Origin: Siphonodentalium dalli
Lineage: Eukaryota; Mollusca; Scaphopoda; Gadilida; Siphonodentaliidae
Length of the DNA stretch: 64,000 nt
Assembly (NCBI GenBank): GCA_032622095.1
Contig: CP136067.1
Coordinates: forward strand, 48,647,899 to 48,711,898
Direction: 5' to 3'
Positions within the stretch are counted from its first letter, which is position 1. Each line of letters opens with the position of its first letter. A program made the position numbers and the translations under genes. A model generated the notes under the pieces. That model saw only the letters and a program-made list of their open reading frames with translations. It made no database searches and was not told the origin of the DNA. Of this stretch, positions 11,526 through 21,492 are shown in pieces.

Positions 11526-13459
11526 AGGGTGCCACGATTAATCGTATAATCGATAAACCGTTGATAAAGCCGATAATCGATTACCATTTCCTTTGTCGAT
11601 TAATCTCTGTTATTTATTTCGGAGGTCAGAAAGTGCTGGGTATTATTGAATACCGTGTTTGTTTTACAGTTTAATCTACAACCGAAGGTTTAACAACTTT
11701 GATCGTGCATCAGAGAGAGTCTGACAACATGAGTATACCGGTACTTAGATGTTACTAGTACACAGTGTTCGCGCTGTCGGTAGCCAAATTAGCCAATGGC
11801 TAATCTTTTTCGAATTTGGCTAATACAAATTTCATTTGGCTAAACTTTTGGCTAAACTTTTTTTGAACCCAAATGGAGACTGAAAGCATTGGAGCCAGAA
11901 AGCTAATTAATAAAAGCGCTCAATAGATCGACATTCAAGACAAAGTTAGGTGACGAAAGTATTTCATTATTTTCGTACTTATGAAATATCGTACAAAGGG
12001 AAACCCGATCGACAACTCTATCAACCAAGCGATCACAAAGTGATATGCAATCATCTTTAGTTTTCACAAGACGGACATTCAAAGACGCATGGACATTAAA
12101 CCGACCGTGGTTGAATTATGACAATGTGAAGAAAGCAATGTTTTGTAAAGTGCATTGACGCCGGTATATAAGCAATTTGTTCGTAACAGGCTGTCTTAAT
12201 CAGGAGAAAGATTACGTCACTCTGCACGAAGCAGCAAAAGGTCATTATTAATTATTACATTTAATCCCCTAATCCCCCATTCAGCCCATTGTCTGTCTGG
12301 TCACTCACGGCGCTCCTGCACAATGCATGTTTATGATGACATTGTATTTTTGACGGTCGAGGTTTATGAGCACCAAGTGTAAGACAATAGCTTAATCAGC
12401 CAAATGTGAATCACGACAGATATTTTGTGGCTATTTGTCGTCAATACCGATACAGTCAAAATAATATGCATGCTTTTATGACAGATTGTAATTTGATAAT
12501 GGCGTAACAATATTAATTAAGTTATTAGTTTCCAGATGTCACTTAAATATTTATCCTTGCGAAAATATCTAATGAATTAAAAAAAGATATTGTTATAAAA
12601 CAAAAAAATAATGACATTAAGAAGGACAATCCCGGGTTACCCCCCTCCAAATGACTCTTTCACATAAAGATTAATAAATTTTTAATAAATGATATATATA
12701 AAAATACTTCTAGTTCATCAAAATTATTTAAATTATTGTGTATTTTACCTGTGTATGTTAGATTTTACGTTTTAGTCATTAATTGTGAACCGACCAGAAA
12801 ACGATGATTTAATTTGGCCAAAGTTTTTTTTAATTTGGCCAAAAAACATTTGGCTAAAGTTTTTTTCATTTGGCTAATATAATTTTCATTTGGCTAAACT
12901 TTTGGCTAAAGTTTTTTTCGGTCCAGCGCGAACACTGCTAGTACAGCCTATCACTTATCATGTGGTGACTGCTAAATGAACTCACTATTACTATCATAAT
13001 TACTTGTTCTGAGTCCTGAAATTTCTGGGTGGGGGGGGGGGGGGCACCTTTGTGATTGTTATCCACTCTGGAAGTTTGCTGAAACTTATATAGTTTCTGT
13101 GACATTAGATTCCTTTTTAGGAACCGCTGGCGGTCCGTCATGCATTCCTATTCTTATATTGTTTGTACGTTTGGCTATTCATAACACTGAAATTAATGGT
13201 TATGTTTGTTCTAATGAACTCACAATTATTATAACCTTGAAATCGCCGAGAAATGTGCTGGTAATGAATACATTGTGCTCATTAGTAATTACCGGTGGTT
13301 TATGGTGCACATTATTGGCGTAAAAAATACATCAGCCGAGTTGTTTTAACCAACACCCACCCAATAGGCCATATTACGTAATTACGGTACTTCCACTGTT
13401 GATATTAGGTACGATTAATCGATTATTGACGGCCGATTATAAATAATCGTGGCACCTCT
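11526..13459. mobile_element. TIR element carrying a nested hAT
   Basis: The left end GGTGCCACGATTAATCG near 11528 is matched in reverse complement by AATAATCGTGGCACC ending near 13456. Sub-terminal AATCGAT motifs occur at both ends. The interior is split by the hAT at 11763-12937 and contains a poly-G run near 13028-13044. No transposase frame or clear target-site duplication was found, so the superfamily is not assigned (hAT-like ends are possible). Confidence 0.55.
11763..12937. mobile_element. non-autonomous hAT element, 8-bp target duplication
   Basis: Terminal inverted repeats CAGTGTTCGCGCTG and CAGCGCGAACACTG are flanked by a perfect 8-bp duplication CTAGTACA at 11755-11762 and 12938-12945, as expected for hAT transposition. 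Sub-terminal TTTGGCTAA motifs cluster at both ends. The 1175-bp interior has no transposase frame. It sits inside the TIR element 11526-13459, so it is the younger of the two. Confidence 0.85.
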
Positions 13460-14046
13460 ATCCTGTATACCAGTTAACAGAGGGGTGTGAATCATGCGTA
13501 TCCGTTAACAGAGGGTGTGAATCCTGCGTACCTGTTAACAGAGGGGTATGAATCCTGCGTACCCGTTAACAGAGGGGTATAAATCATGCGTACCCGTTAA
13601 CAGGGGATGTGAATCCTGCGTAACCCGTTAACAGAGGGGTATGAATCATACGTACCAGTTAACAAAGGGGTGTGAATCCTACGTACCCGTTAACAGAGGG
13701 GTATGAATCATGTGTACCCGTCAACAGAGGGGTATGAATCCTGCGTACCCGTTAACAGAGGGGTATGAATCCTGTGTACCCGTTAACAGAGGGGTGTGAA
13801 ACATGTGTACCCGTTAACAGAGGGTATGAATCCTGCGTACCCGTTAACAGATGGGTATGAATCCTGCTAACCCGTCAACAGAGGGGTATGAATCATGCGT
13901 ACCCGTTAACAGAGGATGTGAATCCTGCGTACCCGTTAACATAGGGGTGTAAATCCCGCGTAACCCGTCAACAGAGGGGTATGAATCATGCGTACCCGTT
14001 AACAGAGGGGTATGAAACATGCGTACCCGTTAACATTCGGGTATGA
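13460..14046. repeat. 31-bp minisatellite, block 2
   Basis: About eighteen units with core GAATCCTGCGTACCCGTTAA and ACAGAGGGGTAT. It begins directly at the right edge of the TIR element and ends at the 5' end of the CR1-like LINE. Units here are more uniform than those of block 1. Confidence 0.9.
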
Positions 14047-14282
14047 ATCCTGCGTACAAGTTGCAAGATGGCGGCCGAGGCATAATAAACTAATTTTCGC
14101 TCCCTAAATTTCGGCTTTTTAACGGGAAAAATGGTGTAATCAAGAGGCGCTAACAAGTGGAACTTCACGTGTGTAACACCAAGAAATATACGCTGCTATT
14201 ATACTAATTTCAAATTTGTTTTGCTGCGTTTTTTCACACTGATAAACGTAGAAACTCCAAACATAAACAATCTCCTATCAAA

Positions 14283-15482
14283 ATGGCGGGCGTGTTAGAA
14301 GACCCATCAAACAAATTTGTCGAGAAACCACAAGAGAACCCTGTCTCAACCAACTACGTGTCCGTTGATGGCCAAATTATCTCACCAAATCCACATTCTG
14401 TTCAAAACCAGAAAGATCCTAAACTAGTTGACTCAACTAATGATCCAGATGGAAGCATCCGGTCTGTATCTTTCATCAATGGCACAAAATCGGACTCTGT
14501 GATGTAGGTAATTAACTCTGTGGCTGATACCAGCTATGATATACCTGGATCACAAACTCAATCTGATGCAAATACTAAATCTGAATCTGATGTAAATATT
14601 CATGCCAACTTCACATCAGGTCTTCCATTCAGTCAATGTTCTAGTTTAAATGCTACACCACAGGGCTCACCGATAGGCTCCTCTCCAAGCTTCACATACA
14701 ATTTCCAATCTGTGTCCGAGTCCATGAGATCATTCAGAGCCAAAGAAAGGAACAAACGACGCAGAGGACCAGCGACCGAAGAAGATTCCCTGGATGATCA
14801 TATAAACAAGACGATCAAGGATCAAATAGGCATATGCATGAAGCAAGAGTTCCAGACACTTGGACATCAAATGAAAATACCAACCGACATGTTCGCAACT
14901 ATGAATAACACCATCGAAGAAACTGTCAAAACAAGTATTTCTAAAACACAAGAAGAGGTAATCACAGTTAAAAATGGGATGCAGTCCATGAAACTTGAAA
15001 TCGACTCCCTCAAGTCTGAAGTTGGTCGACTAAAGGGCGAAAATAAAAAACTGACTGAATTAACAATGCAAAACCAAAATTCAAACACTACTACAGACCC
15101 GGTTGATAAAGAATGGGTAGAAAACCTGGTCGAGCAAAAATTCCAGGAAGCGACGAAGCACACTGATGCGGAAGTTGAGAAAGGCGAATAATATAGTAGA
15201 ATAAATTGTCTGATCTTTCATAGTGTTCCAGTTCCAGATCACATCTCAAACTCCTTCAATATTGATGCCAAAGGTGTTATTCGGGACATCTGTGAAAACT
15301 TCCTTAAGGTAAAACTAGATACCCGAGACATTTCTAACGCTCATCCTCTTGGTGCGCTTTATACAGTACCCGAAGGTCCTCTAATCCCAGCTAGTCTGAT
15401 CGTTACCGGGTATAACTCACCTCTGTCATTCTGTGAACAAAAACCCAGACACTCTCGCCGCTATCGAGCTTTTCCAACTTAG
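14283..15482 (+). pseudogene. LINE ORF1 (coiled coil, nucleic-acid-binding)
   Basis: One frame of 400 codons, from ATG 14283 to TAG 15480-15482, with two internal stops (14505-14507 and 15189-15191). The first third is polar and Ser/Asn-rich. A basic patch near 14740 (KERNKRRRGP) precedes a coiled coil (repeated I/L/V heptads about 14950-15075, ending VGRLKGENKKLTEL). After the second stop the frame continues with NCLIFHSVPVPDH and ISNAHPLG. These resemble the RRM-like second half of LINE ORF1 proteins, where N-L-I-x-G and a S/H-R-L-G motif are usual. In living elements this protein coats the RNA. This copy is dead but not old, as only two stops are seen. Confidence 0.7.
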
Positions 15483-16520
15483 AATAATAAGTCAACGCTG
15501 ACTATAACATGCAGTTAATCCACGTGCTTCAAGGCTGAATATACACATGTACATGATTTGTCACGACAACACTAGAAGTTTAGCCAAAACTGAGTCAAAA
15601 TGAAACACACACGTTGAAAAGCTTCACAGAGCATCAGGCCAACTTGAACGGTCACAGGCAGCATATCACATGATATTAAGTCGACCTAATTGTTTCGACC
15701 CATGCAAAATCCACTTTTCACGACTCATCGTTCCGCGCTATTAATTTCAAAAGCAATATCAACAATGCGTACGCATGTTATTACCGCAGGTCGTATCGAC
15801 AAAAATCCCAGTTTCGCAAGGCTGGTGTGGCCTATCTTATTCACACAATGCTAATCAAAGAACGGGGATACACACTGGAAACACAGTTCTCTGTGATAAA
15901 GTTTGACCCTTTCGGTGAGTGAAGGCATTCCTCAGCATAATGTGCCCAGAACCAATCGTGTGTCGCTAAACTGTGTAACTTCCTCTGTAGGCCTATATCC
16001 GTACATTATCATAATGTGTATTCTCGTGTTTTATCCTCAACAATGAGACTGCCCTATTTTCTCACTTATCTCAGATTAATCCTACGAAAATCCCATCATG
16101 CTAACAATCCAAGCCCAAGCGCAAATCCATAATTTGTTAAACATAGCTACCCGTGAATAGCCGAAGCCCTCCCCCTCATGCCAATCACCACCCAACATCA
16201 GCATGTATATATTTGTATATATCCCAATGTCTACATCATGTTTTCTATTTTCTATGCATTGATAATGTTTGATTACTCATTTACTTCATTCATGTTTCCA
16301 GTCATCCAGAATGTAAGAACAGTCAAGTCCATTTGTGAGGTGCCACTAGTTGTATTGCTCATTGAGTCGGAGTCCATTTGCTTCCCTATCTTGGTTTCGA
16401 ACCACCGTCTGAAATGACGTGTGACTTGAGTCAATATAGGGCAGCAATAGGTATCTTCGACTCAGCAAAACGACCGTTAGCAACTAAAACTGTAAAAAAC
16501 AGCAGCCTTCGCCTCGGAAA

Positions 16521-17777
16521 ATGCTTTACTCCACCAAACGCAAGGTCGATTTTTCTCATTACATTCTTTCTATTACAATTATCAGGCGATATACATATAA
16601 ACCCGGCCCTCTGTCACAGACTAACGCTGAGAATTCGATCTCGATTTTTCACTATAACGTAAGGAGTATCCGAAATAAACTTGAAAAATTGCAGATCTTA
16701 TAAACGAATTTGACATTCTATGTTTCACCGAAACACATCTTGACCCATCTTGACCCATCTTACCCCTCTAGCCAACTAGAAATCGATGGTTATTGTTCCC
16801 CCATTCGCAAAGACCGTGATTCAAAGGGTGGCGGAATATGCGTAATGTTCGCCGACCACTTAATATTTAATCGTAAACCTGAATTGGAATTCGATTCTTC
16901 TTGTCTCTGGTTCGAAATCCACTCAAAGAAAACTCGCATTGTTCTTGGATTATCGTACAGATCTGATCAATTATGTACCCAAAATTATTTGGGACTCCTG
17001 GAATCCTCAATTTCTGACGCTCTTGATATTTCCGAATATGTAGTCATCACAGGGGATTTTAACTCGAATTTCATGGATAATTCATCGAAGCTAAAACAGA
17101 TAACGGATGGTTTCAGTATGAAAAATGCTATAAAAGTCCCAACTAGAGTGACCAGCACCTCAAGTACATTGCTTGACCCAATTTTGACCTCAAGCTCACT
17201 CCGTTTAATAGACTCCGATGTCCTAAATCTCGGAGTTTCGGACCACCTAGGTTATAATTGGAGACGCCCCGGTAAATTTTACTCATACTATTGCAATACT
17301 GAACACTTCAAACAGTCCTTTTTTCCAGCGATGGTGTTAGAATGGAATAAGCTTCCCAAAGTAATCACCGATGCTGATCAATCTTCTACCTTTAAAACCA
17401 ACTTGTATCATATAGATCCCACAATCAGCCCCCCTCTACATTTCTATGCTGGACGCAGGAAATACAACATTTTTCATTGTCGCATACGTAATTTTTGCAG
17501 TGAATTCCGATGTGATATGTTCAATAATTATATCGCTGACAGCCCCGCATGCTCATGTGGAAATAGATCTGAAGACGCATATCACTATTTCTTCATGTGC
17601 CCATTGTACCAACGTGAGCGCTCAGTTCTCTTTGAGAAACTAGACCGAGTAAATCTCAAAGTAAGCCATATTTCAGAACTCATGTGTGGATTACCTTATC
17701 TCTCGTCTCAACAAAATATGAAACTATTTTCCATCACACAGCAATATATTGCAGCGACTAAGCGTTTTGACCCCTAA
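16521..17777 (+). pseudogene. LINE ORF2: AP endonuclease joined to C-terminal tail, no RT
   Basis: Endonuclease motifs appear in order: HYNVRSIRNK (Asn), FTETHLDPS (Glu, in a shifted frame over about 30 codons), VVITGDFNSNF and SDHLG (His). From 16710 the frame is open for 355 codons. Directly after SDHLG the protein passes to the extreme C-terminus seen in CR1-group LINEs (FFPAMVLEWNKLP, then a Cys motif CSCGNRSEDAYHYFFMCPLY). The whole reverse transcriptase (YADD, palm and fingers) is missing, and the junction near 17250 keeps the frame. Frame slips occur near 16600 (in the 2A-like motif), near 16700, and at a 10-bp duplication TCTTGACCCA near 16740. Such a copy could move only with help from another LINE. 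Confidence 0.8.
16560..16610 (+). other. 2A-like peptide motif ahead of LINE endonuclease
   Basis: One frame reads LLQLSGDIHINP and the next frame reads KPGPLSQT. The consensus for 2A ribosome-skipping peptides at the N-terminus of some invertebrate LINE ORF2 proteins is G-D-(I/V)-E-x-N-P-G-P. Here Glu is His, and a one-base slip separates NP from GP. It is therefore a decayed version, useful mainly for classifying the LINE. Confidence 0.5.
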
Positions 17778-18264
17778 TGATTATATTTATCTTATTTGCG
17801 AATCTATACTTGCTTCCGGAATTTCAACTTTTACCTCACAAGTGGACAAACCTCCCATTCAAACATCTCATTCTGATTTATCATCTGTATTGCCTTCCAG
17901 AGCACAACAATAACAAAATAGAGAACGAATCAAGTGTACCATTATATTTTACAACCAACACAAAAGTGCTTAGAATAGATAATATATTGGCACTTGTCAA
18001 TCATTCCAACATTAATAAAATAGTGACATTCTTCAAATACAAATTTTCTCTCAGATAAGAAGCAATCTCATGTTGGATCATCTCTGGAAGGCGCTACACA
18101 CTATATCTCCCATAACTTCTCACCATGTAAATAAGTTTGTACCGTCATCTTGATCACATGTGTGTTACAATATTGTATTAGGAGAGGGGCTTCATAAGTT
18201 GCAAAAACTTGTGCCCCAATCCCTTTTGTACATTTTGCAAATAAAATATGTTTCAAGTCAAGTC

Positions 18265-18420
18265 ATCCTGCGTACCAGTTAACATATGGGTGTGAATCCC
18301 GCGTAACCCGTTAACAGAGAGGTATGAATCCTGCGTACCCGTTAACAGAGGGGTGTGAATCCTGCGTACCCGTTAACATGGGGTGTGAATCCTTCGAATC
18401 CGTTAACAGAGTATCGCCTG
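18265..18420. repeat. 31-bp minisatellite, block 3
   Basis: Four to five units with ATCCTGCGTACC and GTTAACA, immediately following the LINE 3' tail. They continue block 2 across the LINE insertion. A further eroded pair of units lies at about 21005-21090. Confidence 0.85.
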
Positions 18421-19845
18421 AAAATAGCCTGAATCCCGCGTGCCAAAAGAAGTGGGTGACAACCTCGTGAATTGGTTACCTAAAGCGTGGGGGGTGGTAA
18501 GAACATAGGTGTGAGTATAGCAAGACGTTTTAATAAAATCTACTGCTACATGTCAGTTTTTATATACACAGTGAAACAACAATTTTTTCATAATCATTTT
18601 AATAATCCACCCCATATATATCAGTGGAGTGCCAAAAATAATTTCTTAATAAGAAAATAATTACTTGAAACAAGAAATATTAAGAAAATAAATCCTGTTT
18701 TGAGAAAATATTCCACTCAAGTCTGTTACGTTAAAAACATTTAAGAAAATACCATCAGACAGGAGTTATTTTTCTCAAATATGATAGATTTAAACTTGAA
18801 ACCAGAAAGAATTAAGAAATAAATCTCTCATTTGAGAAATCATTTTCTTAATAAGAAAATGGGTTTTTTTTTTCAAATAAAAGATTTATTTTTTAATTTT
18901 CTTAAAAATTAAGTAATAAATCTTTCATTTGAGAAACAATTTTCTTAATAAGAAAATGCTTTCTCAAATGAAAGATTTATTTCTTAATTTGTTCAATTTG
19001 TTTCAAGATATTTTTTCTAAGCTAAGAAATTAGTTATTTAAAAATAAGAAATGATTCGACATTAGACAATGTGTAGAAAAAAATATAACATCAATATTGA
19101 GAGAAAAAATAACGTACAAAATTTGTTGGGTCATTTTATATTTAAATAACCCGTAACATTTAAATCTTAAATTTGACAAATATACCTCTATATATGATTC
19201 TTTGTGTTTGTCACATTCTGGTGATCAAAGTGGGTCAACACATACGAGAGAAACTTGTTCTACGAACACTATATTATATAGTTCTCAAGACTTACCAAAG
19301 TGACAGAAATTTATTAAATCTTTCAGTTCCTGTCCGCACGTGAACGCTCTTTATTTAACATTATCAAGCAGAAATATCATCGAACGCTCTTTATTTATAA
19401 GTGCTGAAAATGAACCATTTTTTCTCATCCACCAATAAGTCTTTCCTAATCATACAGAGCCCATGTATACTATAAGAATGCCATGTATTTATCATTATGT
19501 TGGTCCATGCATGGAACGCAGGCCAGATACATAGGCAATCACCAAGTCAAATTCGAAGACTTTAAGTATTTTTATGAGTCTATGAAAAAGAATTTGGAAC
19601 ATTATACTGTATTGTATCTCTCTCCCAAATTATAGATTGAGGTGTACCATTATGTTATCAAATACCTTCTATATAAGATAGGAGTATTTATTTAGTAATT
19701 ATTACTGAGCTGCATATACTAGCTTTCAATAGGTCCTCTCTATCTACGTCTTTATCAGTTTTGACGACATGATGGGGATCATGCACAACACGGTTAACCA
19801 AATATATGTGACGAAGGACATATACTTCACACTTCTATCATTTAA
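18421..19845. repeat. AT-rich palindrome cluster; no gene
   Basis: From about 18630 to 19060 the sequence is made of alternating TTTCTTAATAAGAAAAT palindromes and CTCAAATGAAAGATTTATTT blocks in both orientations, so many alternative hairpins are possible. The remaining DNA to 19845 shows no coding or RNA gene. Confidence 0.6.
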
Positions 19846-20950
19846 CCGGGAACGAGCAGGGGGGAGTCTGCAAAAAAAATCCGTATATAGGGCCGGGGTG
19901 GGTGGGTGGTCCAGAGGCCGAAAAAATCGTGCTTGTAAATTTTTTCCAAAATGGGTTTTTTTCCCAAACAATTTACAAGTACTGACCATGTAATGTTGCT
20001 TGTAAGCATGTTAGTACCATGCTTGTTGGAAAAAGGCTATATAGGCAGCTATAGTGACTCTTTAGCCTCAGATTTAGCAACATTCTGGATTTCACAGGAT
20101 CCCGGCCCACTTCACAGTGGACCACTGTAATAGCGTTCAGGAAATTTATGATCAACGGAAGAAATATTTAGTAACAACATTAATATATTACCCGAATAAA
20201 AGTAACAAAACAAAAAAACTGTATCACAAATTGGATACTACATGGTGAATACTCAATGATGACTAGATATCATTAACCTGATTGTTGCATAACATGAAAT
20301 TGAAAAGGGTATCTCATAAATTTCTAATATCGGGGGGTATAATAACCATATGTCTATGTGTATACCTAACCAAAAACAATTCCCCTCCCCCACCCCACCC
20401 CGGTGGATAAGACTAAAGAGTTCTTTGGTCATGCACAAATAATTGTGGAACCCCTGACCTGTTTGCCACTATTTACACTGGCCAGTGTTCTCTGTCAGAC
20501 ACTGCACACTCGATATATTAAGGCTATAATGGGGTCTAGGGCGATTTATGACATATAGTGTACCTACTCAATGCTTTATTATTGTTGTTAGATACTGAAA
20601 ACACCTGGAAATACAGTTTATTTTTCGTTTTTCTGATCTGTGTTTACCAATTAAGCATGTTATTGCTTGAGTCTTAATGGATACACAGCAAGAGTTTTTA
20701 CACAAAAAAGGATAGTGGAATGGGATTGAAAGGCAGTTAACACAGTTATTAAAGAACGGCTAAAAAAAAACTTAATAAAAACATGAGAAAGGGGGGTGGG
20801 TCCCCAAAATTTTGGAGGAAAAACAAATTATTTTTTGCCCAAATGGGGTGGTGGGTCCCTCGGGGTCGGAAAAAACTTTTTGGGCCCTATATGTGCAATT
20901 TTTTTCCAGACTCCCCCCGGAACGAGACCCAAAAAAAAAAATAGAAAAAA
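19846..20950. repeat. inverted pair of G-rich repeat copies; no gene between
   Basis: A G-rich block at about 19850-19985 (GGGGGGAGTCTGCAAAAAAA, TATAGGGCC) reappears in reverse complement at about 20785-20945 (TTTTTTTCCAGACTCCCCCC). The family is related to the repeats near 27.5 and 28.9 kb (GTCGGAAAAAAT, GACCCACCC). The 0.8 kb between them has no recognisable gene. Confidence 0.6.
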
Positions 20951-20999
20951 AAAGGCTCAAAATGTGTCGCCATCAAAGTTGCATGCCATACTTTTATTA

Positions 21000-21090
21000 G
21001 AATCCCGATTACCATTCATAAGAGGGGTAGGAATCCTGTATAACGGCTAACAGCGGGGTATGAATCCAGTGTGCTGCCTAAATATGATCT
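21000..21090. repeat. eroded remnant of the 31-bp minisatellite
   Basis: Two to three degraded units are visible (GAATCCTGTATAACGGCTAA, GTATGAATCC). They are separated from block 3 by 2.6 kb of other repeats. Confidence 0.5.
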
Positions 21091-21492
21091 GAATCCCGCG
21101 TATACCAAAGGGAGGTGGTGGGTGACACAATCGGGGGACTCCGTTTGGTGTCCAGGTTAGAATTTCCAACTGCAGTGCACCCATTGACACAAGCACGAAA
21201 TCCAGAAATACCATTTGCACCCCGTACTTGGTAAGAATTTTTTAATTTTCCATCTACATGGTATATCCAAATTTTCAACATTTGCTAAATTACTGTCTGG
21301 TACAGCACTACTATATGCCTCGGTTGTCCTAATTGGTGGCCATGTGTATATCAGACAAGTAGGACAATATTTTATTTTTGTTCTTAATATTTTGAATAGA
21401 AAATTAAATTATATCAGAACTATTCTACCTATCCCACAACTGCTGAAATTTTAAACTGTTGTAAAGTTGGTGCCACCTTGGTGGCGATTCGA

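Larger units (their letters stand above)
14063..18264 (+). mobile_element. CR1-like LINE, internally deleted, in the minisatellite
   Basis: The element starts at GCAAGATGGCGGCC and ends with AAATAAAATATG followed by a short TTCAAGTCAAGTC tail, a CR1/L2-type end with no poly(A). It has an ORF1 with a coiled coil (14283-15482), and an ORF2 region whose endonuclease is joined directly to the C-terminal cysteine motif (16521-17777). The flanks repeat ATCCTGCGTAC at 14047 and 18265 (16 bp with one mismatch). This looks like a target-site duplication, though the same string is part of the minisatellite unit. A 2A-like motif before the endonuclease is typical of some CR1-group LINEs. Confidence 0.8.

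Noticed and set aside
9318-14046. Regular short repeats resembling a CRISPR array
   Set aside because: Units are contiguous with no unique spacers, and the genome is eukaryotic; this is a minisatellite.
17777-18058. 93-codon frame after LINE ORF2
   Set aside because: Lies in the LINE 3' UTR, has low-complexity composition and no domain.
20796-21050. Overlapping plus-strand frames in a G-rich stretch
   Set aside because: Generated by a low-complexity repeat that also occurs inverted at 19.85 kb.
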